Origin: Eubacterium sp.
Lineage (GTDB): Bacteria; Bacillota; Clostridia; Lachnospirales; Lachnospiraceae
Direction of reading: 5' to 3'
Length of the DNA: 36,512 nucleotides
Assembly (NCBI GenBank): GCA_017420535.1
Contig: JAFOIV010000107.1
Coordinates: 1-36,512, forward strand
A program made the position numbers and the translations under genes. Shown piece by piece: positions 7,206 to 15,185 of the stretch. The stretch's first letter is position 1; every line of letters begins with the position of its first letter. The notes below the pieces were generated by a model. That model ran no database searches. It worked only from the letters and a program-made list of their open reading frames with translations, and was not told the origin of the DNA.

Positions 7206-8207
7206 TTAGATGTGGTCTTCATAAATTTTTTTAATAACTTCTTCTGTAGAGATTTCTTCTAGCTGCATATCTGTTATAGAATAGGACTTTTGAAGGTTAT
7301 AAAGAACATCAACCACCTTGATCTTATCTTCATTTACAAGAATTGAGATCCAATCCTCATCCGCTGAAATGGAGCAGTCCGGATGCATTTTCCTGATATT
7401 TTCAGCTTCCCTATCATGGTCTTTATTTATCCTGATCTTTAAGGTGCGGTAGGAACCGAAGAAACCTTTTAAATGCTCGATATCATTGTCGTAGAGCATT
7501 TTTCCTTTATCGATTATCACAATACGTTTGCAGAGGGCATCCACATCCCCCATATCATGAGTCGTAAGGATAACAGTGGTTTTCTTCTCTTTATTCAGCG
7601 CCTGGATCAGAGTCCTGATCTTTGCTTTCATGGAAACATCAAGACCGATGGTAGGTTCATCTAAAAAAACAATTTTTGGATTGTGGAGAAATGCAGCAAG
7701 GATATCGCTTAAAGTCCTCTGACCAAGAGACATTTGCCTTACAGGTTTGTGAAGGATAGGCTCAATATCCACAAGGGACTGATAAAATTCTAAAATGTCT
7801 TTGTAATCCTTATCATTTACCTGATAAATGTCTTTCAGAATTTTAAATGATTCAATCAAAGGAAGTGCCCACCAGAGCTGAGATCTCTGGCCAAACACAA
7901 CGCCGATTTCCTGAGCATTGCGGCTGCGGTTTTCGTAGGGAACATTTCCGCTGACATATAGCTCTCCACGGGTTGGCTGAAGAACGCCGGTCATCATTTT
8001 TATAGTAGTGGATTTTCCGGCACCATTTGGCCCAAGGTAACCCACAATCTCCCCCTGCTTAATGGACATGGTTATATCATCCACGGCATGGACAATCTTA
8101 TAATCTCTTGAGAAAAGATCTTTAAGACTGCCTTTTAAACCTTCGTGCCGATTCAAAACTTTAAAATCTTTGGAAACATTTTTCATAACGATTGCGTTTT
8201 CTGCCAT
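7206..8207 (-). CDS. ABC-2 exporter ATP-binding protein
   Basis: A 333-residue ABC ATPase of the COG4586 type. The start is ATG 8207 (MAENAIVMKN) with AGGAG 8 bases upstream, not the longer start at 8246. Walker A GPNGAGKST is at residues 59-67. The usual LSGGQ signature is MSLGQR, which is normal for this branch. Walker B is KIVFLDEPTIGLD and the H-loop is LTTHD. The N-terminal extension before the nucleotide-binding domain (GLKGSLKDLFSRDYK) is also typical. It heads the operon with the two permeases and is divergent from the AraC regulator at 8374, which may control it. Confidence 0.9.
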   Translation of the reverse strand: MAENAIVMKNVSKDFKVLNRHEGLKGSLKDLFSRDYKIVHAVDDITMSIKQGEIVGYLGPNGAGKSTTIKMMTGVLQPTRGELYVSGNVPYENRSRNAQEIGVVFGQRSQLWWALPLIESFKILKDIYQVNDKDYKDILEFYQSLVDIEPILHKPVRQMSLGQRTLSDILAAFLHNPKIVFLDEPTIGLDVSMKAKIRTLIQALNKEKKTTVILTTHDMGDVDALCKRIVIIDKGKMLYDNDIEHLKGFFGSYRTLKIRINKDHDREAENIRKMHPDCSISADEDWISILVNEDKIKVVDVLYNLQKSYSITDMQLEEISTEEVIKKIYEDHI

Positions 8208-8311
8208 TTTTTCATCTCCTTTTATTTTGTGTCCAGGGGGTTGCATCTTTATATATTTATAAGTATATTATCAATGTAAAGTTATTTATATGGTGTTTCA
8301 TATCCATTTTT

Positions 8312-8345
8312 ATAACTATCTTTCACGACGATAAAAAATAGTTAT
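8312..8345. promoter_or_regulatory. Inverted repeat, possible AraC-regulator operator
   Basis: ATAACTAT (8312-8319), an 18-base spacer, then ATAGTTAT (8338-8345). It lies in the 166-base gap between the divergent ABC-2 operon and the AraC gene, where a shared operator would be expected. No firm promoter pair was identified. Confidence 0.4.
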
Positions 8346-8373
8346 AGATTTTTGAATTTAGGAGAATATTGTT

Positions 8374-9270
8374 ATGAAACGGGAATTAATGGGGCTGATC
8401 GTTAAAAGAGATGACGGTTCAGAAATAATTAATTATGACAATGAGACATTTCCATCTTACATTTATGATGGATGGATCAAACCTCACGTGACCTGGGAGA
8501 GAGTGCCGCATTTTCATGAGGATGTGGAGATTCTTTCTGTAAAATCCGGGCGAATGGCTTATTCTGTAAATGGCAAGCTCATCGAATTAAATGCGGGAGA
8601 TACCATTTTCGTAAATGCAAATCAGATCCACTATAGCCTGGCGGTGGAGGAAGAGGTGGCGAGATATGTGATATTTGTCATCAATCCATCGATTCTAAAA
8701 ACTTCAGTTGCGGTGGAAATGCAGGCGGTTATGCCGATTCTTACAAATCCCAATCTTTCGTATATAAGGTTTCACGGTGAAAATGAAAATACGAAGGCGA
8801 TTTATGACATCATGCAGACCCTGCCGGATGTGAGGCGGGATGCATTTCAGGTGACCAAGCGATTTTTCTCAATCTGGGAGATCATCATGCGACAAGGGCA
8901 GTCTTACGGTTTACTGGAAAATGATATCGAGGTGGATATTCACATGCAGTCATTTAAAAAAATGATGTATTTTATCCAGAAGGAATATAAAAACAAGGTG
9001 ACCCTGGACATGATCGCGGCCTGCGGCGGGGTTAGTAAGTCCCTGTGCAACAAGCTTTTTAAGAAATATGTAGGGGTTTCGCCGATTAATTATCTTCTGG
9101 AGATCAGGATAAAAAAAGTAACGGAATATCTGCGTACCACTTCATATTCACTGTCGGAGATATCTGAACTATGCGGATTTAATGGCGCAAGTTATATGGC
9201 AGAGATGTTTAAAAAATTTATAGGAAAATCCCCACTAAATTACCGGGCAAACCCCGGAGACGAAAAATGA
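8374..9270 (+). CDS. AraC-family transcriptional regulator with cupin sensor domain
   Basis: A 298-residue regulator. The N-terminal half has cupin features: PHFHEDVEILSVKSGR, followed by GDTIFVNANQIHYSL, as in sugar- or metabolite-sensing AraC proteins. The C-terminal 100 residues hold two helix-turn-helix motifs (LDMIAACGGVSKSLCNKLFKK and LSEISELCGFNGASYMAEMFKK), ending in the family block FIGKSPLNYR. AGGAG (8360-8364) precedes ATG 8374 by 9 bases. Divergence from the ABC-2 operon suggests control of it. The last codons and TGA stop come from degraded palindrome copy 3. Confidence 0.9.
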   Translation: MKRELMGLIVKRDDGSEIINYDNETFPSYIYDGWIKPHVTWERVPHFHEDVEILSVKSGRMAYSVNGKLIELNAGDTIFVNANQIHYSLAVEEEVARYVIFVINPSILKTSVAVEMQAVMPILTNPNLSYIRFHGENENTKAIYDIMQTLPDVRRDAFQVTKRFFSIWEIIMRQGQSYGLLENDIEVDIHMQSFKKMMYFIQKEYKNKVTLDMIAACGGVSKSLCNKLFKKYVGVSPINYLLEIRIKKVTEYLRTTSYSLSEISELCGFNGASYMAEMFKKFIGKSPLNYRANPGDEK

Positions 9271-9309
9271 ACCAAGGGGCCCGGCACGATGGCTCACTTT
9301 TATGTCAAC
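9263..9309. repeat. Palindromic repeat, copy 3 (degraded)
   Basis: Left part AAAAATGAACC overlaps the AraC stop codon (TGA at 9268-9270). The core is divergent (GGGGCCCGGCACG). Right arm TGGCTCACTTTTATGTCAAC is recognisable. The outer left arm is missing. Confidence 0.75.
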
Positions 9310-9342
9310 TAGATAGGAATAGAAAATAAAGGAGAAATAAAA

Positions 9343-9708
9343 ATGACTTGTTTAGGAAATATTATTTGGATGGTATTTGGTGGAATATGGAGTGCATTAG
9401 GATGGTGCATAGCAGGGGTGATCTGGTGTATAACTATTTTCGGAATTCCTGTTGGACTCCAATGTTTTAAGCTTGCATCTATTTCCTTTGATCCATTTGG
9501 AAAAGACGTGGAATATGATGGAGGAGCAGGATCATTTATTTTAAATATCATTTGGTTTCTGGTTTCAGGAATGGAATTAGCATTAGGAAATGCCATTATC
9601 GGTGCAGTATTTTGCATTACAATTGTGGGAATTCCATTTGGATTGCAGTTCTTTAAGATTGCAAAACTTGCTCTTTGTCCTTTTGGAGCAAGGGTAGTAA
9701 GAAGATAA
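9343..9708 (+). CDS. YccF-domain inner membrane protein
   Basis: A 121-residue protein made of two similar halves, each with a hydrophobic pair and the YccF signature: GVIWCITIFGIPVGLQCFKLA in the first half and GAVFCITIVGIPFGLQFFKIA in the second, each followed by a PFG turn (FDPFGKDV, LCPFGARV). This duplicated layout and length match the YccF family of small membrane proteins, whose molecular role is not established. AAAGGAG is upstream of ATG 9343. It stands alone, bounded by palindrome copies 3 and 4 and an intrinsic terminator. Confidence 0.9.
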   Translation: MTCLGNIIWMVFGGIWSALGWCIAGVIWCITIFGIPVGLQCFKLASISFDPFGKDVEYDGGAGSFILNIIWFLVSGMELALGNAIIGAVFCITIVGIPFGLQFFKIAKLALCPFGARVVRR

Positions 9709-9712
9709 ATAA

Positions 9713-9766
9713 GTTAACATAAAAGTGGACCTAGGGGCTTGGCCCTAGGTCCACTTTTATGTTAAC
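9713..9766. repeat. Palindromic repeat, copy 4 (perfect 24-bp arms)
   Basis: Left arm GTTAACATAAAAGTGGACC plus TAGGG is exactly complementary to the right arm, with a 6-base loop GCTTGG. The inner stem has changed (CCTAGGG/CCCTAGG) while perfect pairing is kept. It lies 5 bases after the YccF stop codon. Confidence 0.92.
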
Positions 9767-9786
9767 CAGTTGGAAAGTATAAAAAA

Positions 9787-9816
9787 AACCTCGTCCTTAG
9801 GGCGAGGTTTTTTTTT
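9787..9816. terminator. Intrinsic terminator, potentially bidirectional
   Basis: AACCTCG pairs with CGAGGTT, with TCC/GGG inside and a TTA loop. An A tract precedes it (9779-9788) and a T tract follows (9808-9816), so it can act on both strands. It follows palindrome copy 4 downstream of the YccF gene. Confidence 0.9.
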
Positions 9817-10032
9817 ACAATAAACAATAAATAAATGAGAGAGTTACGAAAAAACTTTATGGTCTTAATATATACTACAGTTATGAACAAGATATTAACA
9901 AAAATGAAACGTTTGGTAAATTAATGATGAATTTGTGGAAGAATTATGAATTAAGTCATAGAAAAATGAAACATCTTGAATGAACTCTGGCTCTTTTTTT
10001 GGATTATAAGCAGATTATAAGAGGAAACTATA
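9817..10032. other. Intergenic stretch without a convincing gene
   Basis: An AT-rich sequence. A short frame ends TFGKLMMNLWKNYELSHRK before the TGA at 9978-9980; it may be a remnant of a lost gene, but it has no start, ribosome-binding site or recognisable domain. Nothing else was seen before the promoter at 10033. Confidence 0.4.
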
Positions 10033-10061
10033 TTGACAATAAAAGGAAGTTACACTATGCT
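10033..10061 (+). promoter_or_regulatory. Promoter upstream of the decayed ABC genes
   Basis: TTGACA (10033-10038), 17-base spacer, TATGCT (10056-10061). It is well formed even though the downstream genes are broken. Confidence 0.7.
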
Positions 10062-10069
10062 AATTCAGG

Positions 10070-10083
10070 TTAGTACAAACTAA
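10070..10083. promoter_or_regulatory. Operator-like inverted repeat TTAGT-N4-ACTAA
   Basis: TTAGT-ACAA-ACTAA starts 8 bases after the -10 box, at the expected transcription start, as for a TetR- or MarR-type repressor site. Outer flanks CAGG and CCTG extend the symmetry. The same motif occurs at 11041-11054. Confidence 0.5.
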
Positions 10084-10139
10084 TTACCTGTAGGAAACAT
10101 GAAAAGAAGTGGGTTTAACAAGTGAAGGAGGACTAATAA

Positions 10140-10440
10140 ATGAAGAATTTCAAGCTTCTTTTAAAATGGGCAGGAGACGATAAAAAGTTTATTATATTGT
10201 CTCTTATATTTGCATTTTCAGGCGGATTGCTCTCCATAGGATCATATATTGGAATATACAGGCTTATGGATGCGTTCCTTAAGAGTCAGTTCAGTCGAGA
10301 GGTTGTAATAAACAGCGCCTTACTTATTACTGTCACAGTAGTATTAAGACAGCAAAGTGCCTCTTGGTGAAATAGATGAAAAAAGAACAGGGGATATAAA
10401 AACTGTAATAAATGAGGACATAGAAAAACAGGTGAAATAG
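10140..10440 (+). pseudogene. Remnant of ABC exporter membrane domain (frameshifted, deleted)
   Basis: AGGAGG precedes ATG 10140. The first 70 or so residues (MKNFKLLLKWAGDDKKF, then a hydrophobic helix) look like the N terminus of a fused ABC exporter. The frame then ends at TGA 10368-10370. In the next frame the sequence continues as VPLGEIDEKRTGDIKTVINED, a block found about 20-40 residues further on in such exporters, before a stop at 10438-10440. The rest of the membrane and ATPase domains is absent. This is a gene broken by a frameshift and a large internal deletion, joined directly to the ATPase remnant at 10431. Confidence 0.75.
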
Positions 10441-10982
10441 TTGGGATTACAGGAAGAAACGGTCTTGGGAAGACTACATTTTTAAGAAGTATAACAGGAC
10501 TTCATAAGGAATATACAGGGGAAATATTCTTTAATGGAAAGAAGATGAAGCCGAAAGAACTGCTTAAAAAATCATATCTTGTTATGCAGGATGTTAATTA
10601 TCAGCTCTTTGCCGAGTCGGTAAGAGAAGAATGCAGTCTTGGAATAAAAGGAGTTGATAAAGAAAGGGTAGATCAGGTTTTGGATGAGCTGGGATTACTA
10701 GATTATGCAGATAAGCATCCTAATACTCTTTCGGGAGGGCAAAAACAAAGACTGGCTTTGGCTGTAAGTATCATAAGTAAGAGAAAGATAATTGCTCTGG
10801 ATGAACCTACCAGTGGTCTTGATTATGAAAATATGATAAGGACCAGCAAAATCATTAAAAATCTGGCAAATGATAATAAGATGATCATTATAGTTACTCA
10901 TGATGAGGAATTTATAGCTAATTGCTGCAACAGGGTAGTGAGACTGGATAATACTGTAGAAGAATTATCATGTTTATTTTGA
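10431..10982 (+). pseudogene. Remnant of ECF/cobalt-type ABC ATPase lacking its N terminus
   Basis: The frame runs from GEIVGITGRNGLGKTT (Walker A) at 10431 to a stop at 10980-10982. It retains the Q-loop (YLVMQDVNYQLF), signature LSGGQKQRLALA, Walker B IIALDEPTSGLD and H-loop VTHDEE, in the order and spacing of the EcfA/CbiO family. It has no start codon before Walker A and an in-frame TGA at 10413, so roughly the first 30 residues are missing or replaced by the exporter remnant. The ATG at 10545 would give a protein without Walker A. It probably derives from a deleted operon that combined an ECF-like ATPase and ABC exporters. Confidence 0.75.
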
Positions 10983-11040
10983 AAAAGGGATCAGTGTAAT
11001 GCATTTTTCTCCGTAGCCTGGTAAGGCTAAGATATGATAG

Positions 11041-11054
11041 TTAGTGCGTACTAA
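11041..11054. promoter_or_regulatory. Second TTAGT-N4-ACTAA inverted repeat
   Basis: TTAGT-GCGT-ACTAA with flanking G and C extending the symmetry. It matches the site at 10070-10083 and lies after the ATPase remnant, so it could be the operator of a gene lost by deletion. Confidence 0.45.
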
Positions 11055-11102
11055 CTGATAATAACATTAATAGTTTTTCAAGGTCAAGGTATATATTTAA
11101 AG

Positions 11103-11162
11103 AATCTTGGAAAGTATTAATATAAAGGTTCTTAGAAAGTATTAATATAAAGATTCTTGACA
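11103..11162 (+). repeat. 25-bp tandem repeat leading into the tetR promoter
   Basis: Two full units of TCTT(G/A)GAAAGTATTAATATAAAG type and a partial third ending in TTGACA. The -35 box of the tetR promoter arises in the third unit. Confidence 0.75.
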
Positions 11163-11184
11163 GATAACAGTGTTATGCTATAAT
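11157..11184 (+). promoter_or_regulatory. tetR promoter
   Basis: TTGACA (11157-11162), 16-base spacer, TATAAT (11179-11184). The spacer contains the first ATAACA-N-TGTTAT operator. Confidence 0.85.
11164..11176. promoter_or_regulatory. TetR operator O1 (ATAACAGTGTTAT)
   Basis: A near-perfect 13-bp palindrome in the promoter spacer. It matches O2 and O3, and O1 and O2 also face each other as a larger inverted repeat (14 of 15 bases). Confidence 0.75.
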
Positions 11185-11194
11185 AGGTCTGAGC

Positions 11195-11207
11195 ATAACG
11201 CTGTTAT
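11195..11207. promoter_or_regulatory. TetR operator O2 (ATAACGCTGTTAT)
   Basis: Starts 11 bases after the -10 box of the tetR promoter. It differs from the palindrome by one base. Repressor bound here and at O1 would block the promoter. Confidence 0.72.
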
Positions 11208-11230
11208 TTAATTCGGGAGATGTTTAATTT

Positions 11231-11869
11231 ATGGGAAATGATAAGGAGACAAAAAGTAAACTTATCGAAAGTGCAAAAAAGGAATTTATGGAGAAAGGTT
11301 ATATGAAGGCCTCTCTCAGAGACATATGTAAAAATGCAGGCGTGACAACAGGGGCAATGTATTTTGTCTTTAAAGATAAAGACGACCTTTTTGCAGCAGT
11401 GGTAGGAGAACCCTTGAATAAACTGAAGAATATCATCGAATCACATATGAGTGAGGAACTGGGAATAATAGATAAATATGAACCAGGAGTTAAATATAAT
11501 CTTCAGGATGATAAGGAAGCGGCAATACAGACTGTAAAAATACTCTTTAGATATAAAGATGAGTATGAGTTGCTTATAACAAAGGCTCAGGGATCCAGCT
11601 TTGAAAATGTGATTGATGATATTGCAGATATGCTTAACAACCATTATTGCGAGATGTTTCGTTCTATGAAGGGCTATGGGTCTAAAAGACAAATGACAAA
11701 AGAAGATAAATTCATTGTTCATTGGATGGCGCATGATCAGGTGGATTTATTTGTTCATCTTCTTACCCATTGTAAGGATGAGAAGGAGGCATTAAGGCAG
11801 TTAAGTGGAATGCTTAATTATCTTATTGGAGGATGGTTTGCTGTTATAGGAAATCATTATCTTGTTTAA
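11231..11869 (+). CDS. TetR/AcrR-family transcriptional repressor
   Basis: A 212-residue protein. The N-terminal DNA-binding domain runs from about residue 8 to 55 (KLIESAKKEFMEKGYMKASLR, then DICKNAGVTTGAMYFVFKDKDDLF), a classic TetR helix-turn-helix. The remaining helical part would bind an unknown ligand. GGGAG precedes ATG 11231. Two copies of the ATAACA-N-TGTTAT box lie over its own promoter and a third lies just before the ABC operon at 12019, so it probably represses both itself and the transporter. The inducer may be a substrate of that transporter, for example an antimicrobial, but nothing in the sequence names it. Confidence 0.93.
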   Translation: MGNDKETKSKLIESAKKEFMEKGYMKASLRDICKNAGVTTGAMYFVFKDKDDLFAAVVGEPLNKLKNIIESHMSEELGIIDKYEPGVKYNLQDDKEAAIQTVKILFRYKDEYELLITKAQGSSFENVIDDIADMLNNHYCEMFRSMKGYGSKRQMTKEDKFIVHWMAHDQVDLFVHLLTHCKDEKEALRQLSGMLNYLIGGWFAVIGNHYLV

Positions 11870-11940
11870 ATAAAACATATGGTGATTTTTTCCGTAATAA
11901 TAGGTAATAAGTTTTGTTTAAAATGAAAAGTTTTATTAAG

Positions 11941-11963
11941 ATGAGATTAACAGTCTCATTTTA
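11941..11963 (+). terminator. Weak hairpin after tetR, possible terminator
   Basis: ATGAGA (11941-11946) pairs with TCTCAT (11954-11959) around a 7-base loop, followed by TTTT. The stem is only 6 bp and not GC-rich, so terminator activity is uncertain. Confidence 0.35.
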
Positions 11964-11977
11964 ATAATACTCACGAC

Positions 11978-11990
11978 ATAACACTGTTAT
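11978..11990. promoter_or_regulatory. TetR operator O3 (ATAACACTGTTAT) before the ABC operon
   Basis: A perfect 13-bp palindrome (ATAACA-C-TGTTAT) 28 bases before the ATPase start codon. It shares its sequence with the two sites at the tetR promoter. The promoter of the ABC operon itself is not clear. Confidence 0.75.
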
Positions 11991-12018
11991 GAAAAAGGTT
12001 TTGAAAGGAGCTAATAAA

Positions 12019-12720
12019 ATGAGCTTTGTTGAAATTAAAAATGTTAAGAAACATTATGGTGAAGGGGAAGCTAAACAGACAGTACTTAAAGGTGTTGATC
12101 TTAGCATTGAAAAGGGAGAATTATGTGTTCTTCTTGGACCTTCAGGAAGTGGCAAATCCACACTCCTTAATATAATCGGCGGTATTGATGATGCAGATGA
12201 AGGTTATGTTATGATCGATAATGAAAAGACCAAGGACATGAATGAGAAGCGTCTTACCCAGTATCGTAGAAAACATTTAGGATATGTTTTCCAGTTATAT
12301 AATCTTATTCCAAATCTTACAGTCCGTGAAAATATTGAAGTTGGCGCATATCTTAGCGACAATCCTCTTGATGTGGACGATCTTTTAAAAACTCTTGGTT
12401 TATATGATCATAGGAACAAATTACCAAATCAGCTTTCCGGCGGACAGCAGCAGCGAACAGCCATAGGCCGCGCGGTTATTAAGAATCCTGATATTCTTCT
12501 TTGCGATGAGCCAACCGGAGCCCTTGATTATAACACTTCCAAAGAAATCCTTGCGCTTCTTGAAAAGATCAATCATGAATATAAAAATACCATCATCATG
12601 GTAACTCATAATGATGCCCTGAAAAATATGGCAGATCGAGTGGTTAAGCTTCGTGATGGAAAAGTACATAAGAATTATCTTAATGAGAATCCTATGCCAG
12701 TTTCTGAAATTGAGTGGTAA
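12019..12720 (+). CDS. MacB/LolD-type ABC transporter ATPase
   Basis: A 233-residue ATPase. I start it at ATG 12019 ([14 protein letters not shown]) because AGGAG (12006-12010) lies 8 bases upstream; the longer start at 11989 lies inside operator O3. Walker [10 protein letters not shown] is at residues 40-48, the Q-loop region is [14 protein letters not shown], the signature [15 protein letters not shown], Walker [13 protein letters not shown] and the H-loop VTHND. This is the family that powers FtsX-like permeases, as in bacitracin- and lantibiotic-resistance systems. The permease follows after 11 bases. Probable TetR control is described at the operator. Confidence 0.93.
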   Translation: MSFVEIKNVKKHYGEGEAKQTVLKGVDLSIEKGELCVLLGPSGSGKSTLLNIIGGIDDADEGYVMIDNEKTKDMNEKRLTQYRRKHLGYVFQLYNLIPNLTVRENIEVGAYLSDNPLDVDDLLKTLGLYDHRNKLPNQLSGGQQQRTAIGRAVIKNPDILLCDEPTGALDYNTSKEILALLEKINHEYKNTIIMVTHNDALKNMADRVVKLRDGKVHKNYLNENPMPVSEIEW

Positions 12721-12731
12721 GGAGGAGAAAA

Positions 12732-15047
12732 ATGAAAAATCCAATGAATAAAAGATTCCTTCGGGAATTCAAATCGGACTTAGGAAAATACCTTGTGATC
12801 TTTTTATTCTTAGTCATGGTAGTCTCTGTAGTTTCAAGCTTCCTGGTGGCAAATGATGCAGTGGCAAGAGCTTATCATGAAAATATGGATAAGAATTTAT
12901 GCGAAAATGGTCATATGTCATTTAATCTACGTCTTGACGACAGTACTATAGAAAATATTGAAAATGTAGCAGATATAAAGATTTATCCTTATGATTATTT
13001 TGAAGAGATAAATGATGGCGTGACTCTCCGTGTTTATAGAATGGGAAGTGAAGTAAATCTTCCTGAAGTTACAGAGGGACGTCTTCCTGAAAGTAAAGGT
13101 GAGATCGCACTTGATAATCTTCATTCAACAAATAAGAAGATCAAGGTAGGAGATAAGATTCCGGTAGATGGACATGAATTAACAGTTACCGGACTGGTTG
13201 CACTTCCTAATTACAGCGCTTTATTTAAAGACAATGCAGATCTTATGTTTGATATTTCCAATTTCGGAGTAGGTGTTATGGCAGAGGAGGGATTTGATGA
13301 TTTTTCTTCTGATCATGTGACAGTAAGCTATGCATGGCGTTATAACAAGGAATATATAAATGATAAGGAAAAAGAAGAAGCTTCAGAAAAAGTTTTAGAA
13401 GCTATTAGAGATGAATTGGTAAAAGTAAATACAGACATTTATCAGCGTACACAGGCAGGGGAAGAGGGACTTAACATTATAGAAATTAAGGATTATCTTC
13501 CGGATTATTCAAATAAAGCAATTACATTTGCAGGAGAAGATACTTCAGGCGATGGAGCTTCAATGGAAATATTCCTTTACATCGTGGTTTGTGTTTTGGC
13601 CTTTATAGTTGCGGTTACAACTATAAATACCATTTCAAAGGAAGCATCAGTAATAGGAACACTTCGTGCTTCAGGATATACAAGGGCTGAGATGGTAAGA
13701 CATTATTTTATCCTGCCATTTGTAACGTTTTTGCTGGGAGTATTTGTGGGAAATCTACTAGGTTACACTTTGATGCGCGATTTTATGCTGGATATTTACC
13801 GCTCTATGTATTCCTTTGGAAAAGCTGTAACAATGTGGAATAAAGACGCATTTATAAGGACTTCGCTTATTCCTACGATAATAATGACTTTGATAAATGT
13901 AACCATCCTGATCCACAAATTAAGGATAAGGCCACTGGCGTTTCTTAGACGTGACATTTCTGGAAAGAAAAAGAAAAAGGCACTGCATCTTTCCAGGAAG
14001 ATTCCTTTTAAATGGCGCTTCAGGATCCGCATTATCCTGCAGAATCTTTCGAATTATATAACGATGATGGTGGGAATAATCCTGGCGGGGGCTATAATCA
14101 TTTTCGGGCTGATGTTCAAGCCACTGCTGGATGACGTGGCAAGACGTATAGATGATACCAGTATTTCAAAGTATCAGTACATTTTAAAGACGCCGGAAGA
14201 CATTTCTGAGGCTGGGGCCGAGCGTTTTGCCATTGAGACTCTTGAAATGAGCAAGGAAGATTATAAGATTGATGAGATTTCAGTTTACGGAATCGAGGAT
14301 AAGAGTAAGTTTATAAAAACAATTATCCCGGATGGACAAGTACTGGTTTCAAATGGATTTATGGACAAGTACAGGGTTAAGGCCGGGGATAAGATCAAGC
14401 TTTATGATAAGTATAAAGACAAATACTTTGAATTTACTGTAGCCGGGGATTATCCTTATGAAGCGGCACTTTCAGTATTTATGAATCTTGATGAATTCAA
14501 TGAAACATTTGAAAAAGAGAAAGATAACTATAATGGTTATTTTTCAGATAGCGAATTAACCGGGTTGACAGAAGCTAATATTTATATGAAGCTGGATACT
14601 AAAGCCTTTAGCGGGGTCGCAGATCAGCTATGGAAGTCATTTGAAGAGATCATGGAGCCGATGAAACTCTTTGGTGTCATAATGTTTGTGCTGATGGTTT
14701 ATCTTCTGGCAAAGCAGATAATTGAGAAAAATCAGAACAGCATTTCCATGACAAAGATCCTGGGATTTACTTCAGGAGAGATTGGAGGACTTTATATTGT
14801 TTCCACATCGATAGTTGTAATTTTAAGCCTTCTCTTGGCGGTGCCATTTGTAGACTGGTTGCTGAGACTTGTATTTACGACATATCTTTATAAGAGAATG
14901 AGCGGCTATCTGCCATACTGCGTAAGCAGCAGCTGTTACATAGAAATGGTCATACTTGGAATAGTAAGCTACGTTATAGTGGTTGTGCTGCAGTTATTTA
15001 AGATTAAAAAGATAAAAAAGAGCGATGCATTGAAAAATGTAGAGTAA
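12732..15047 (+). CDS. FtsX-domain ABC transporter permease
   Basis: A 771-residue permease. ATG 12732 (MKNPMNKRFLREFKSD) follows GGAGG at 12721; the GTG at 12714 overlaps the ATPase and lacks its own site. It has an N-terminal membrane anchor (residues about 15-40), an extracellular domain of roughly 230 residues, a first FtsX block (FIVAVTTINTISKEASVIGTL, then TRAEM), a second extracellular domain, and a final FtsX block with LAKQIIEKNQNSISMTKILG. The duplicated FtsX layout resembles MacB-like single-chain permeases. It probably works with the upstream ATPase, either to export or to remove a membrane-active compound. The substrate is unknown. Confidence 0.9.
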   Translation: MKNPMNKRFLREFKSDLGKYLVIFLFLVMVVSVVSSFLVANDAVARAYHENMDKNLCENGHMSFNLRLDDSTIENIENVADIKIYPYDYFEEINDGVTLRVYRMGSEVNLPEVTEGRLPESKGEIALDNLHSTNKKIKVGDKIPVDGHELTVTGLVALPNYSALFKDNADLMFDISNFGVGVMAEEGFDDFSSDHVTVSYAWRYNKEYINDKEKEEASEKVLEAIRDELVKVNTDIYQRTQAGEEGLNIIEIKDYLPDYSNKAITFAGEDTSGDGASMEIFLYIVVCVLAFIVAVTTINTISKEASVIGTLRASGYTRAEMVRHYFILPFVTFLLGVFVGNLLGYTLMRDFMLDIYRSMYSFGKAVTMWNKDAFIRTSLIPTIIMTLINVTILIHKLRIRPLAFLRRDISGKKKKKALHLSRKIPFKWRFRIRIILQNLSNYITMMVGIILAGAIIIFGLMFKPLLDDVARRIDDTSISKYQYILKTPEDISEAGAERFAIETLEMSKEDYKIDEISVYGIEDKSKFIKTIIPDGQVLVSNGFMDKYRVKAGDKIKLYDKYKDKYFEFTVAGDYPYEAALSVFMNLDEFNETFEKEKDNYNGYFSDSELTGLTEANIYMKLDTKAFSGVADQLWKSFEEIMEPMKLFGVIMFVLMVYLLAKQIIEKNQNSISMTKILGFTSGEIGGLYIVSTSIVVILSLLLAVPFVDWLLRLVFTTYLYKRMSGYLPYCVSSSCYIEMVILGIVSYVIVVVLQLFKIKKIKKSDALKNVE

Positions 15048-15098
15048 AAATGAGCCACGTAATGAGCCGCAGTGCCTGGTGCTGTGGCCCACTCTTAG
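15046..15098. repeat. Palindromic repeat, copy 5a (degraded)
   Basis: AAAAATGAGCC at the left overlaps the permease stop codon. The core is altered (GCAGTGCCTGGTGCTGTGG) and the right arm is degenerate. It abuts copy 5b. Confidence 0.65.
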
Positions 15099-15153
15099 GT
15101 AGACATAAAAATGAGCCATAGTCCCGGAGGCTATGGCTCATTTTTATGTCTAC
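15099..15153 (+). repeat. Palindromic repeat, copy 5b (compensated outer arms)
   Basis: Outer arms read GTAGAC and GTCTAC in place of GTTAAC and GTTAAC, so a change in one arm is matched in the other. Inner arms TGAGCC/GGCTCA, core TCCCGGAGG, 23-bp perfect stem. Confidence 0.93.
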
Positions 15154-15185
15154 CTGTATCAGGGATCAGGGAATAAGATGGATTT

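Noticed and set aside
10545-10982. A complete 145-residue ATPase starting at ATG 10545
   Set aside because: Walker A lies upstream of this ATG in the same frame, and there is no convincing ribosome-binding site; it is part of a truncated gene.
11989-12018. ATG 11989 as the start of the MacB-type ATPase
   Set aside because: It lies within the TetR operator and has no ribosome-binding site; ATG 12019 has AGGAG at the correct spacing and matches family N termini.
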